A stretch of DNA of 64,000 nt from Ottelia alismoides (GCA_037367405.1 JAZKJV010010616.1:397501-461500); one strand, 5' to 3'; counted from the stretch's first letter, positions 45,626 to 59,106 are shown. Notes: generated by a model from the letters alone, not told the origin. A program made the numbers and translations.

Positions 45626-47593
45626 CCATGTCACACCATTATGTGATTTACTTCATAATGGCATGCATGGGGTTCGGATTTAATCTTCTTAAAAACTCGC
45701 GAGATGGCTTGGCATCTACTTCCAAGTAGATATGGTGTGAGCACAACGAAGGATTTATCCTGCGGAGATCTGAAACATGCCAACCAAGTACCCTGAGGTT
45801 TTTCTCTAGAACCTCGAAGAGTCGAGATTCTTACTCTGGAGTCAGCCTGCTGATGATATCGGCTGGATACATGTTTTCTGGGCCTGCAAGGACAACACAC
45901 TTCAGTTTTACTGGAAATGGCTTTAGTTCCAGTTCTGATCTGGCCAACTGCTCAGTCACTTCTGAGATGGTACTGGTTGGAGGATGTTCTGCCTGAACTT
46001 TTGCAGGGTTGCTGACCTCAATGTCCTATTGAGATGCTGACAATATGCCAGACGGTTATGCATTAGACTCATTGTGAACTGGCTGGAGTGAATCATCAAA
46101 ATTAAAAAGATGCATCAGGAAATAGGACTCTGTCTTCCAAATGTCATCGAAGCTTGTGTCGACTATGCTTTCTAGGTCCTCCTCTAGGAAGAGGAATTCT
46201 CGTGTCCATGGATCGTTTAATGACAGTGGTGTATCTCTAATCTCTGCGTCTGCTCTGGATGGTGCTGCATGACCTTCACTAGTTACAACTATGTATTCTT
46301 AGATCATGTCTATGGTTATCTATTGCTTCTCGAGCTGAAGGTGATCTTGCCAGACCCATAGTCATCCACAGCCTCTGAGGGGCGCAGGAATGGCTGGCTT
46401 ATGATGATAGGAGTCTGGAGTAAAGGTACAGGGGAGTCCATATCAAGGACTACAAAATCTACTGAAAACTGCAGTTCCCGTACCTTTACCACAACGTCCT
46501 CCAAAAGACTTCGAGGTTGCTTGATGGATCTATGAACAAACCGAAGGATCATTCATATCTACTTGAGTGGATCTAGCCCAAATTCTGGTAGTAGTGAAGA
46601 GGGCAAGAGGTTGATAGAAGAACCACTTTCAAGCAATGTTCACTCGAAGACTTGATCAAAAATCTTGCAACTGATCAGAGGTGCTCCTTTGCTTGCTTTT
46701 TCTGTGGGAGTTGCTGATGGTTACTACTGTGGCCATGGTGAGAACGTTCTTCTCAACCTGTTTGCGACTGTTATTCTGTGTTGGTCGGCGCTTGTTCGTA
46801 CCTGCCTCTTTCAACCCTTCTTCACATCGGGCATGTATTGCATGGCCTTTATCAATGGAATCTCAAAAGTCAAATTATTAATAATGTCAACAACTCGAGG
46901 GTCAGATAGTGAACTTTTTATTTTTGCATTTTTTTGGATTTTTCAATTGCATTAGGACAAGGAATATTTACATGACTTAAATCAGAAACAGAGTTCTTAT
47001 ATACAATAAAATTCTTGTCCATGGTAATTTTTGTACATCTGGTTCACAAAAAAAGGTGTACATGCTGGATGTGAATATTCTACTATACATGGAGAAGCAA
47101 AAGGTGTAGTCTCCGCTCCATCTGCTGGAGATGGATAGGCTCCTGCTGGCGGCTCTTCCATAGCTGGCGCGACTTCACTTCGATGACGATCATTTTTTTA
47201 TATTTTTTATTTTTCTATCTTTTTGGTCTTTTTTTGCTGTTGGTGGAGATGGTGGAAAGTGGCAGCAGGCATGGTTCCTCCTTCTTCTTCTTCCTCACTC
47301 ACCCCTGAAGCTAGCACGGTTGATCCACAAGTTGACGATTTACCTGTCAAAGCTTTATTTTCCCCGTAACTTGTGGCATATGGAAGCAAACTCCTACCAC
47401 TCCAGAGAGTGACAACATTAGATGAAGCAATTTTATAACTATCTGGCTCTACGAGTGTAGAGTGGACATCACATTCTATCTGCTCTTTTCTTTTAAAGCT
47501 ATTAGGGTTAGCTTCTACCTACATGCACTAGAATGGATGTCCTTGAAGATGTCCGGTAATCGAGCTTCTTTGTCATGTTGACTAGGCCTTTGA
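45626..47593 (-). pseudogene. unit 2 gag end, protease and PR-RT linker
   Basis: The protease has ESG (Glu codon 46,628-46,630) and the upstream TGA, as in unit 1. Its body frame 46,552-46,316 reads VVKVRELQFSVDFVVLDMD and TPIIISQPFL, with the GRPFL motif altered. The gag end (47,389-47,207) reads LPYATSYGENKALTGK followed by a run of Glu. The PR-RT linker frame 45,900-45,631 is off the coding phase. Confidence 0.8.
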
Positions 47594-48583
47594 CCACCTT
47601 GTTGTGAATCTCGATTACATATATTGAGAGCCCATAAATATTTGTGAATTTATTCCACAGGTAGATGTCATGGTATCCCATATACAAGATTGTAGGACAA
47701 CATGCCCAAGGGATACTTGTAAGTTGTTCTGTCTGCCCCTAGAACGGAGTCCAAGAGTTGGGACCAATTCTTTCTGTCTGGCTCACAAGCTTCTGGAATG
47801 GTAAAGAGATGCAACTCGATGCTCGATGATGTATTCCTTCATTAGTTTCTTCAACTCTCTATTGATAAATTAACTACCCCAATCTGATATCAGTATCTTC
47901 GAAATCCCAAACCGCGAGATAATGTTTTCTTTCAAAAAGCGACAAACAGTAAGGCTGTCTGCGGCTCAAGCGGGGATAGTTTCAACCCTGCGACTGACAT
48001 TATAAACAACAATAAGGATATGCTCAAATCTCTGACTATTTGGGTAAGGTCCCATGAAATCGATGCCCAAAGCATCGAATACATATGCTATCCAAATAAT
48101 CTTTAGGGGCATTGAATCTTTCGCTGTTAGGGTGGCTTTCAATCACCATCCATCAGTGCATTATTTAACAAATTTTACTGCATCCTTAAATAGTGTAGGC
48201 CACTAGAGGACACACTGTAATACTTTTTTTGTCGTTCTATCTCTAGAATGGTGTTCACCAGATTTGAGTGAGTGGCAATGCTCAAGGACATTATGATGCT
48301 CCTCCTGAGGAATACACCTACACCAAATGCAATATGCTCCTTCCCTGACTAGAAGTGGGTCTTCCCATTGGTAAAAATGAATAGTAGACAAGAACTTGTC
48401 CTTATTAACTTCCATCCACTATTGTTGAACCACATCAGATACGAGGCAGTCCACAATATCAACATACCAAGGGAGCGAATCCACAGCCAAAATCAACTCG
48501 TCAGGAAAGGTGTCTGTGATGGGTGCACCGCTTAGTGGAGGCTCTAGCTACTCAATTCTGGAGAGGTGGTCTGCTACCACATT
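47594..48583 (-). pseudogene. unit 3 integrase
   Basis: GIDFMG is retained near 48,060, and the SDGG region near 47,885 is changed by substitutions. The zinc-binding part is readable at 48,415-48,203 (HHNVLEHCHSLKSGEHH), but the following WWPTLF block is degraded. Sequence type b. The first 150 bp share variants with unit 4 (GTAAGTTGTT, GTCTGCCCC) not seen in the other units. Confidence 0.78.
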
Positions 48584-49765
48584 CTAAACTCTAGGCTTAT
48601 CCTTGATTTCCAAATCAAACTCGTGGAGGAGAAGTAACCATCTGATCAATTTCAGCTTGGCGTCCTTCTTCTGTTGTTGGCAACAAATACTAGAGGCGGC
48701 AATAAAGATGGAGACTTTTGATCCAAGTAGATATGATCTGAACTTCTCAAGAGCGAATACCAATACCCACAATTCTTTCTCTGTCACCGTGTAGATTCTC
48801 TGAGATTCATTTAATGTTTTGTAGACACAGTAAATGGCATAGGGCGCCTTGTCTTTCCTTTGTCCTAAAAACCCCCAATTGCAAAATCTGACGCATCCGT
48901 CATGATGTCAAACGGAAGATTCCAATACAATGATTATAGGACGGGATCTTGAGTAATTATCTCCTTCATATGATTAACTAAAAGGAGAACCTGTCGATCT
49001 ACATTAAACTCAGTATCCTTGTAGAGCAGCTCTATAAGAGGTCAGGCAATGCGGCTCAATTCACGAATGAATCTTTTGTAGAATCCCACATGCCCTAGGA
49101 ATGATCTTACATTCTTGATTGTATGAGGTGTCTCAAGATTGGCAATTACATCCACCTTTGTCTAGTCGACTTCCATGCTACATTTGGAAAATTATGTGAC
49201 CCAGCACAATCCTTTCTGTGACCATGAAGTGGCTCTTTTCCCATGACAATAATAGATTGATTTCATGGCGTTCCTGAAGTACCTTGTCTAGGTGTTCAAG
49301 AAAAGAATTGAAGCTGTGACCATAGACAGGGAAGTCGTCAATGAACACCTCAAGAAAACTGCCTACCATCTCGGTGAAAATTGCAAGCATGCATCTCTAG
49401 AATGTTGTTGGTGTGTTGCACAATTACAATTACATTCTCCTGAAAGCATAGATGCCGAATAGGTAAGTGAATCCCATCTTCTCTTGGTCTTCAAGGGTGA
49501 TTGCCACTTGGTTGTACACGGAGTAGCCATCCAAAAAGTATAACTTCTTTCCAGCTAGTCTTGATCAATAAATGGCAAGGGGAAGTAGTCTTTCTTAATT
49601 TTTGCTTTCAAACGGCGGTAATCCGCACATACATGCCAGCAAGTTTGTACCCGAGTAGATATCTCCTCTTCTCTGTCATTTGTACCCACAATAAGCCATG
49701 ACTTCTGTGAAACTACATGCAGGGGGCTTACCCATTTGGAGTCAGAGATGGCATAAATAAAGCCT
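48584..49765 (-). pseudogene. unit 3 RNase H and reverse transcriptase
   Basis: RNase H frame 48,787-48,584: [20 protein letters not shown] and [20 protein letters not shown] frame 49,390-49,178: EVFIDDFPVYGHSF, both catalytic Asp present. The fingers part near 49,600-49,740 is shifted. Sequence type b. Confidence 0.82.
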
Positions 49766-50901
49766 ATGTCACACCATTATGTGATTTCCTTCATAATGGC
49801 ATGCATGGGGTTCATATTTAATCTTCTTTAAAACACACAAGATGGCTTGGAATCTTCTTCCAAGTAGATATGGTGTGAGCACAATGAGGATTTATCCTGT
49901 GGAGAGCTGAAACATGCCAACCAAGTACCCCGAGGATTTTCTCTGGAACCTCGAAGAGTCGAGATTCTTACTCTGGGGTCAGCCTGTTGATGATAATGGC
50001 TTGATACATGTTTTTTGGACCCGCAAGGACAACACACTTCAGTCCTACTGGAAGTGGCTTTAGTTCCAGTTCTGATCGGGCGAGCTTCTCAGTCACTTCT
50101 GAGATGGTACTGGTTGGAGGATGTTCTTCCTAAACTTTTGCAGGGTTGCTGACCTCAATGTCCTACTGAGATGCTGACAATATGCCAGACGAATCTGTAC
50201 TAGACTCGTTGTGAACAGGTTGGAGTGAATCATCGAAATTAAAAAGATGCATAAACAAATTGGACTTTGTCTTCCAAATGTCATCGAAGCTTGTTTCGAC
50301 TATGCTTTCTAGGTCATCCTCTAGGGAGAGGAATTCTATTGACCATGGATCGTTCAAAGACAGTGGTGTATCTCTCATCTCTGCGTCTTCTCTGGATGGT
50401 GCAGCATGACCTTCACCAGTTACAACTACGTGTTTGTTGATCATGTCTATGGTAACTCTATTGATGCCCGAGCAGAAGGTGATCTTGCCAGACCCCTAGT
50501 CATCCAGAGCCTCTGAGGGGCGTAAAAATGGATGGCCTAACATGCTGGTGGTGGACATGGTGGAAAGTGGAAGAAGGCATGACTCCTCCTCCTCCTTCTT
50601 CCACTCTCACCCCTGATGCTAGCACGACTGATCCACAAGTTGACGATTTACCTGTCAAAGCTTTATTTTCCCCGTAACTTGTTGCATTTGGAAGAAAACT
50701 CCTACCACACCAGAGAGTGACAACATTAGATGAAGAAATTTTATAACTATATGGTTGTACGAGTGTAGAGTGGACATCACATTCTATCTGCTCTCTTCTT
50801 TTAAAGCTATTGGGGTTAGCTTCTACCTACATGCACCAGAATGGATGTCTTTGAAGATGTCGGGTAATCGAGATTCTTCGTCATGTTCACTAGGCCTTTG
50901 A
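49766..50901 (-). pseudogene. unit 3 gag end and truncated protease with internal deletion
   Basis: The PR-RT linker is well kept (50,444-50,163: SLNDPWSIEFLSLEDDLESI and FNFDDSLQPVHNES). Protease sequence stops at 50,542, where it joins gag-end sequence GCTGGTGGTGG (the equivalent of about 47,232 in unit 2). About 825 bp are missing relative to unit 2: the N-terminal half of protease with its active site, and the INNLTVEIP segment. This accounts for the short length of the unit. Confidence 0.85.
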
Positions 50902-51894
50902 CCACCTTGTTGTGAATCTAGGTTACATATATTGAGAGCCCATAAATATTTGTGAATTAATTCCACAAGTAGATGTCATGGTATCCCATATACAAGATGG
51001 TAGACAACATGCCCAAGGGATACTTGTAAGTTGTTATGTCTGCCCCAAGAACGGAGTCCAAGAGTTGGGACCAATTCTTTTTGTCTGGCTCACAAGCTTC
51101 TGGAATGGTAAAGAGATGCGACTCGATGCTCGATGATGTATTCCTTAATTAGTTTCTTGACCTCTCTATTGATAAATTGACTACCCCCATCTGATATCAG
51201 TATCTTCGAAATACCAAACCTCGAGATAATGTTTTCTTTCAAAAAGCGACAAACAGTAAGGTTGTCTGTGGCTCGAGCGAGGATAGTTTTCACCCAGTGA
51301 ATGGCATAATAAATGGCAAGCATAATATGCTCAAATCCCTGACTATTGGGGAGATGTCCCATGAAATCGATGCCCCAAGCATCGAATACATATGCTATCT
51401 AAATGATCTTTAGGGGCATTGAATCTTTCACTGTGAGGGTGTATTTTAATCACTGTCCATCAGTGCATCGTTTAACAAATGTTGTTGCATCCTTAAATAG
51501 TGTAGACCAACAAAGGCCACACTGCAATACTTTTGTTGTTGTTCTATCTCTAGAATGGTGTTCACCTGATTCTAGTGAGTGGCAATGCTCAAGGACAATA
51601 TGATGCTCCTCTTGAGGAATTAACCTACACCAAATGCAATGTGCTCCTTCCTTGACTAGAAGTGGGTGTTCGCATTGGTAAAAATTAATAGTAGATAAGA
51701 ACTTGTCCTTATTGACTTTCGTCCAATATTGTGGAACCACACCAGATACGAGGCAGTCCACAATATCAACATACCAAGGGAGCGAATCCACGGCCAAAAT
51801 TGACTCGTCAGGAAAGGTGTTTGTGATGGGTGCATCGCTTAATGGAGGCACTAGATGCTCAATTCCGGAGAGGTGATCTACTACAACATTCTAA
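50902..51894 (-). pseudogene. unit 4 integrase
   Basis: The core frame 51,362-51,090 follows GIDFMGHLPNSQGF and contains LISDGGSQFINREVKK and EHRVASLYHSRSL, ending at the shared short segment lacking the Glu region. The zinc-binding frame 51,851-51,450 (133 codons) has PQEEHHIVLEHCHSLESGEH and FKDATTFVKRC. Sequence type a. Confidence 0.85.
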
Positions 51895-53065
51895 ACTCTA
51901 GTCTTATCCTTGATTTCCAAATCGAACTTCTGGAGGAGAAGTATCCATCTGATCAATTCCGGTTTGGCATCCTTCTTCTATTGTAGGCAACAAATACAAG
52001 AGGGGACAGTAAAGATGGTGACTTTTGATCCAAGCAGATATGATCTGAACTTCTCAAGAGAAAATACCAATACCGCAATTATTTCTCCATCACCGTGTAA
52101 TTTCTCTGAGATTCATTTAATATTTTGTGGGCACAGTGAATGGCATAGGGCGCCTTGTCTTTCCTTTGTCCTAAAAAACCCCAATTGCAAAATCTGATGC
52201 ATCCATCATGATGTCGAAGGGAAGAGACCAATACGGTGACTGTAGGATGCGATCTTGAGTGATTAGCTCCTTAATATGATTAACTAAAAGGAGAACCTGT
52301 CGATATACATTAAACTTAGTCTCCTTGTAGAGTAGCTCTATAAGAGGTCGGGCAATGCCACTCAAATAACGAATGAATCTTCTGTAGAATCCCACATGCC
52401 CCAAGCATGACCTTACATTCTTTATTGTATGAGGTGCCTCAGGATTGGCAATTACATCCACCTTTGTCGAGTCGACTTCCATGCTACGTTTGGAAAATGA
52501 CTTGACCCAGCACAATCCTTTCTGCGACCCTGAACTGGATCTTTTCCCATTATAATAACAGATTTTATTTCATGGCATTTCTGAAGTACCTTGTCCAGGT
52601 GCTCAAGACAAGAATTGAAGCGATCACCATAGACAGAGAAGTCGTCGATGAACACCTCGAGAAATCTGCCTACCATCTCGTTGAAAATTGCAAGCATGCA
52701 TCTCTAGAATGTTGTTGGTGTGTTGCACAATTAAAGGGCATTCTCCTTAAAGCATAGGTGCTGAACGAGTAAGTGAATGTCATCTTCTCTTGGTCTTCAA
52801 GGGTGATTGCCACTTGGTTGTACCCGGAGTACCCATCCAAAAAGTATAACTTCTTGCCAGTTAGTCTTGATCAATAAATGGCAAGGGGAAGTAGTCCTTC
52901 TTAGTTGCTGCATTCAAACGGCGGTAATCATCACATACATGCTAGGAAGTTTGTAACCACAATAACCCTTATTTCTTTGAAATTACGTGCAGGGAGCTTA
53001 CCCATTTGGAGTCAGAGATTGGATAAATAAAGCCTATGTCACACCATTTTGTGATTTCCTTCATG
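51895..53065 (-). pseudogene. unit 4 RNase H and reverse transcriptase
   Basis: RT frame 52,697-52,452 holds EVFIDDFSVYGDRF. The 114-codon frame 52,515-52,171 runs from STKVDVIANPEAPHTIKN through GHVGFYRRFIRYLSGIARPL to MMDASDFAIGVF, so the thumb is joined in frame to the first RNase H Asp; this is the best-kept RT-RNase H join in the array. Deeper RNase H sequence continues to 51,895 in other frames. Sequence type a. Confidence 0.86.
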
Positions 53066-55004
53066 ATGGAATGCATGGGGTTCAGATTTAATCTTCTTTA
53101 AAACTCGCGGGATCGCTTGGCATCTTTTTCCAAGCAGATATGATGTGAGAACAATGAAGGATCTGTCTTGCAGAGATTTGAAACATGCCAACCAAGTACC
53201 CCTGAGGTTTTTCTCTAGAACCTCGAAGAGTCGAGATTCTTATCCTGGGGTCAGCCTGATGATGATGACGGCTGGATACATGTTTTCTGCGCCCACAAGG
53301 ACAACACTCTTCAATCCTGCTGGAAGTGGCTTTAGTTCCAGTTCTGATCTGGCCAGCTTCTTAGTCACTTCTGAGATGGTACTGGTTAGAGGATGTTCTG
53401 CCTGAACTTTTGAAGGGTTGCTGACCTCAATGTCCTATTGAGATGCTGATAATATGCCAGACGGATCTGCACTAGACTCATTGTGAACAAGTTGGAGTGA
53501 ATCATCTTAATTAAAAAGATGCATAAGCAAATTAGACTCTGTCTTCCGAATGTCATTGAAACTTGTGTCGACTATGCTTTCTAGGTCCTCCTCTCGGGAG
53601 AGGAATTCTTGTGTCCATGGATCGTTTAAAGACAGTGGTGTATCTCTGATCTCTGTGTCCGCTCTAGATGGTGCTGCATGACCTTCACTAGTTAAGACTA
53701 TGTGTTCGTTGATCATTTCTATGGTAATTCTATTGCTGCTCGAGCTAAATGTAATCTTGCCTGACCCATAGTCAGCCACAACCTCTAAGGGGTGCAAGAA
53801 TGGCCGGCCTAATATGATAGGAGTCTGGAGTATAGGTACAGGGGAGTCCATATCAAGGACTACAAAATCTACTGAAAATTGCAGTTCCCGTACCTTTACC
53901 ACAACGACCTCCAAAAGACTTCGAGGTTGCTTGATGGATCGATGATCAAACCGAAGGATCATTCATATCTACTTGAGTGGATCTAGCCCAAATTCTTATA
54001 GTAGTGAAGAGGATAAGAGGTTGATAGAAGAACCGATGTCAAGCAATGTTCACTCAAAGATTTGATCAAAAATCTTGCAACTGATCAGAGGTGCTCCTTT
54101 GCTTGCTTTTTCTGTGGGAGATTGATTATGGTTACTATTGTGGCCATGGTGAGAACGTGCTTCTCAACCTGTTTGCGTCTGTTATTCCGTGTTGGTCGGC
54201 GCTTGTTTGTATATGCCTCTTTCAACCATTTCTTCACATTGGGCATGTATTGTATGGCCTTTATTATTGGAATCTCAACAGTTAAATTATTAATAATGTC
54301 CACAACTCCAGGGTCAGACAGTGAACTTTTTATTTTTACATTTTTTTGATTTTTCAATTGCATTAGGACAACGAATATTTACATGACTGAAATCAGAAAC
54401 ATAGTTCTTATATACAATAAAATTCTTGTCCATAGTAATTTTTGTACATCTGGATCACAAACAAAAGGTGTACATGATGGATGTGAATATTCTACTGTAC
54501 GTGGAAAATCAAGAGGTGTAGTCTCTGCTCCATCTTCTGGCACTGGATAGGTTCCTGCTGGCAGCTCTCCTATAGCTGGCGCGACTTCATTTCGACGACG
54601 ATCATTTTTTCTCTTTTTGCTTTTCTACTTTTTTGGTCTTTTTGTTGCTGGTGGTGAAGATGGTGGAATGTGGCAGCATGCAAGGCTCCTCCTTCTTTTT
54701 CTTCCTCCCTCACCCTTGAAGCTAGCATGGCTAATCCACAAGTTGACGATTTACCAGTCAAAGCTTTATTTTCCCCGTAACTTGTGGCATAGGGAAGTAA
54801 ACTCCTACCACTCCAGAGAGTGACCTCATTAGGTGAAGCAATTTTATAACTATCTGGCTCTATGGGTGTAGAGTGGTCATCACATTCTACCTGCTCTTTT
54901 CTTTTAAAGCTATTGGGGTTAGCTTCTACCTACATGTACCAGAATGGATGTCTTTGAAGCGGTCGGGTAATCGAGCTTCTACATCATGCTCGCTAGGCCT
55001 TTGA
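53066..55004 (-). pseudogene. unit 4 gag end, protease and PR-RT linker
   Basis: The frame 53,962-53,507 (151 codons) joins the protease body (PRSLLEVVVVKVRELQF, TPIILGRPFLHPL) to the acidic linker without a break. The active site is DIG (54,032-54,040), with the shared TGA upstream. INNLTVEIPIIKAIQYM is at 54,363-54,085. The gag end (54,761-54,570) has a poly-Glu run, as in the other units. Confidence 0.84.
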
Positions 55005-55994
55005 CCACCTTGTTGTGAATCTATGTTACATATATTGAGAGCCCATAAATATTTGTGAATTAATTCCACAGGCAGATGTCATGGTATTCCATATACAAGA
55101 TGGTAGGACAACATGCCCACGGGAGACCTTTAAGTGGTTCTGTATGCCCCTAGAACGGAGTCCAAGAGTTGGGACCAATTCTTTCTGTCTGTCTGACAAG
55201 CTTCTGGAATGGTAAAGAGATGCCACTCGATGCTTGATGATGTATTCCTTCATTAGTTTCTTGACCTCTCTATTGATAAATTGACTACCCCCATCTGATA
55301 TCAGTATCTTCGAAATCCCAAATCGTGAGATAATGTTTTCTTTCAAAAAGCGACAAATAGTAAGGTTGTCTGCGGCTCGAGCGGGGATAGTTTCATCCCA
55401 GCGACTAACATTATAAACATCAATGAGGATATGCTCAAATCCATGACTATTGGGGAAAGGTCTCATGAAATCGATGCCCAAAGCATCGAATACATATGCT
55501 ATCTAAAGAATCTTTAGGGTTAATGAACCTTTCGCTATGAGGTTGGCTTCCAATCACTGTCCATCAGTGCATCGCTTAACAAATGTTGTTACATCTTTAA
55601 ATAGTGTAGGCCACCAGAGGCCGCACTGCAATACTTTTGTTGTCGTTCTATCTCTAGAATGGTGTTCACCAGATCCGAGTGAGTGCCAAAGCTCAAAGAC
55701 ATTATGATGCTCCTCCTAAGGAATACACCTACACCAGATGCAATATGCTCCTTCCCTGACTACAAGTGGGTCTTCCCATTGTTAAAAATGAATAGTAGAC
55801 AAGAACTTGTCCTTATTGACTTTCGTCCAATATCATGGAACTACACCAGATATGAGGCAGTCCACAATATCAACATACCAAGGGAGCGAATCCACGACGA
55901 AAATCAGCTCGTCAGGAAAGGTGTCTTGATGAGTGCACCGCTTAGTGGAGGCTCTAGCTGCTCAATTCTGGAGAGGGTGGTCTGATACCACATT
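55005..55994 (-). pseudogene. unit 5 integrase
   Basis: The longest integrase frame in the array (55,481-55,026, 151 codons) begins GIDFMRPFPNSHGFEH, includes LISDGGSQFINREVKKLMKE and runs through the shared short segment out of phase, ending in non-family sequence. So both catalytic Asp are kept, but the Glu region is missing. The zinc-binding part (about 55,990-55,560) is frame-broken. Sequence type b. Confidence 0.84.
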
Positions 55995-57200
55995 CTACAC
56001 TCTAGGCTTATCCTTGATTTCCAAATTGAACTCCTGAAGGAGAAGTATCCATCTGATCAATTTCGGCTTGGCATCCTTCTTCTGTTGTAGGCAACAAATA
56101 CTAGAGGGGGCAGTAAAGATGGAGACTTTTGATCCAAGTAGATATGATTTGAACTTCTCAAGAGCGAATACCAATACCCACAATTCTTTCTTTGTCGCCA
56201 TGTAATTTCTCAGAGATTCATTTAATGTTTTGCAGACACAGTGAATGGCATAGGGTGCCTTGTCTTTCCTTTCTCCTAAAAACACCCAATTGCAAAATCT
56301 GACGCATCCGTCATGATGTCAAAGGGAAGACTCCAATCCAGTGACTGTAGGATGGGATCTTGAGTGATTAGCTCCTTCATATGATTAACTGAAAGGAGAA
56401 CCTGTCGATCTACATTAAACTCAGTCTCCTTGTAGAGTAGCTTTATAAAGGTCGGGCAATGCGACTGAAATCACGAATGAATCTTATGTAGATTCCCACA
56501 TGCCCCAGGAATGATCTTACATTCTTGATTGTATGAGGTGTCTCAAGATTGGCAATTACATCCACCTTTGTCGAGTCGACTTCCGTGCTACGTTTTGAAA
56601 ATGACGTGACCTAGCATAATCCTTTCCATGACCATGATGTGGCTCTTTACCAATGATAATAATAGATTTATTTCATGGCCTTTCTGAAGTACCTTGTCCG
56701 AGTGCTCAAGAAAAGAATTGAAGCTGTCACCATAGACAGGAAAGATGTCAATGAACACCTCAAGAAAACTGCCAACCATCTCGGTGAAAATTGCAAGCAT
56801 GCATCTCTAGAATGTTGTTAGTGTGTTGCACAATTATAAGGCCATTCTCCTGAAGGCATAGGTGCCGAACAGGTAAGTGAATGCCATCTTCTCTTGGTCT
56901 TCAAGGGTGATTGACACTTGGTTGTACCCAGAGTACCCATCCAAAAGGTATAACTTCTTGCTAGCTAGTCTTGATCAATAAGTGGCAAGGGGAAGTAGCC
57001 TTTCTTAGTTGCTGCATTCAAACAACGGTAATCAGCACATACATGCTAGAAAGTTTGTACCCGAGTAGATATCTCCTCTTCTTTGCCATTTGTAAGTACA
57101 ATAAGCCCTGACTTCTGTGAAACTAAATGCAGGGGGCTTACCCATTTGGAGACATAGATGGGATAAATAAAGCCCATGTCAAACCATTTTGTGATTTCCT
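55995..57200 (-). pseudogene. unit 5 RNase H and reverse transcriptase
   Basis: RNase H frame 56,285-55,995 (96 codons): [45 protein letters not shown] frame 56,800-56,588 reads EVFIDIFPVYGDSF: the second catalytic Asp is Ile. The N-terminal RT frame 57,294-57,046 has SKWVSPLHLVSQKSGLIV. Sequence type b. Confidence 0.85.
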
Positions 57201-59106
57201 TCATGATGGCATGCATAGGGTTCGGATTTAATCTTCTATAAAACTCATGACATGGCTTGGCATCGTCTTCCAAATAGATATGGTGTGAGCACAACGAAGG
57301 ATTTATCTTGCGGAGATCTGAAACAAGCCAACCAAGTAACTTAAGGTATTTGTCTAGAACCTCGAAGAGTCAAGATTCTCACTCCGGGGTCAGCTTGTTG
57401 ATGATAACGACCGGATACATGTTTTCTGCGCCCGTAAGGACAACTAACTTCAGTCCTGCTGGAAGTGGCTTTAGTTCCAGTTTGATCTGGCCAGCTTCTC
57501 AGTCACTTCTGAGATGGTACTGGTTGGAGGATGTTCTGCCTGAACTTTTGTAGGGTTGCTGACCTCAATATCATATTGAGATGCTGACAATATGCCAGAC
57601 GGATCTGCGCTAGACTCATTGTGAACAGGCTGGAGTGAATCATCGAAATTAAAAGGATGCATCAGCAAATTGGACTTTGTCTTCCAAATGCCGTCGCAAC
57701 ATGTGTCGACTATGCTTTGTAGGTCTTCCTCTAGGGAGAGGAATTCTTGTGTCCATGGATCATTCAAAGACAGTGGTGTATATGATCTTTGTGTCTGCTC
57801 TAGATGGTGCTGCATGACCTTCACCAGTTACAACTATGTGTTTGTTGATCTTGCCTATGGTAATTCTATTGCTGCCCGAGCTAAATGTGATCTTGCCAGA
57901 CCCATAGTCATCCACAACCTCTGAGGGGCACAAGAATGGTCGACCTAAGATGATAGGAGTCTTGAGTAAAGGTACAGGGGAGTCCATATCAAGGACTTCA
58001 AAATCTACTGAAAATTGCAGTTCCCGTACCTTTACCAAAACGTCCTCCAAAAGACTTCGAGGTTGCTTGATGGATCGATGAGCAAACTGAAGGATCATTC
58101 ATATATACTTGAGTGGATCTAGCCCAAATTCTTATAGTAGTGAAGCGGGTAAGAGGTTGATAGAAGAACCGGTGTCAAGCAATGTTCCCTCGAAGACTTG
58201 ATCAAAAATCTTACAACTGATTAGAGGTGCTCCTTTGCTTGCTTTTTCTGTGGGAGATTGATGATGGTCACTACTGTGGCCATGGTGAGAAAGTGCTTCT
58301 CAACCCGTTTGCGTCTGTTATTTTGTGTTGGTCGGTGCTTGTTCGTACATGCCTCTTTCAACCCTTTCTTAACATCGGACATGTATTCAATGCCTTTATC
58401 AATGGAATCTCAACAGTCAAATTATTAATAATGTCCACAACTCTAGGGTCAGATAATGCACTTTTTATTTTTGCATTTTTTTGGATATTTCGATTGCATT
58501 AGGACAAGGAATATTTACATGATTGAAATCAGAAACATAGTTCTTATATACAGTAAAAGGTGTAGGTGAAAATGTTGGATGTGAATATTCTACTGTAGGT
58601 GGAGAAGCAAAAGGTGTAGTCTCCGCTCCATCTGTTGGAGGTGAATAGGCTCTTGCTGGCAGATCTTCCACAGCTGGCGCGACTTCACTTCGACGACAAT
58701 CGTTTTTTTTTGTCTTTTTGTTTTTTCTATTTTTTTGGTCTTTTTGTTACCGGTGGTGTAGATGGTGGAAAGTGGCAGCGGGCATGGCTCCTCCTTCTTC
58801 TTCTTCCACATTCACCCCTGAAGTTAGCACGACTGATCTACAAGTTGACGATTTACCTGTCAAAGCTTCATTTTCCCCGTAACTTGTGGCATATAGAAGC
58901 AAACTACTACCACTCCAGAGAGTGACAACATTAGGTGAAGCAATTTTATAACTATCTGGCTCTACAGGTGTAGAATGGACATCGCATTCTACATGCTCTT
59001 TTCTTTTAAAGCTATTGGGGTTAGCTTCTACCTACCTGCTCCAGAATGGATGTCTTTGCAGCGGTCGGGTAATCGAGCTTCTTCATCATGTTCTCTAGGC
59101 CTTTGA
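57201..59106 (-). pseudogene. unit 5 gag end, protease (DTG kept) and PR-RT linker
   Basis: This is the only unit with an undamaged active-site neighbourhood: DTG at 58,168-58,176, and GGA (Gly, 58,186-58,188) where units 1, 2, 4 and 6 have TGA. The protease body is at 58,098-57,760 (PRSLLEDVLVKVRELQF, TPIILGRPFL). The gag end (58,811-58,465) lacks a block of about 60 bp present in units 1, 2 and 4 (e.g. 42,885-42,930). Confidence 0.84.
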
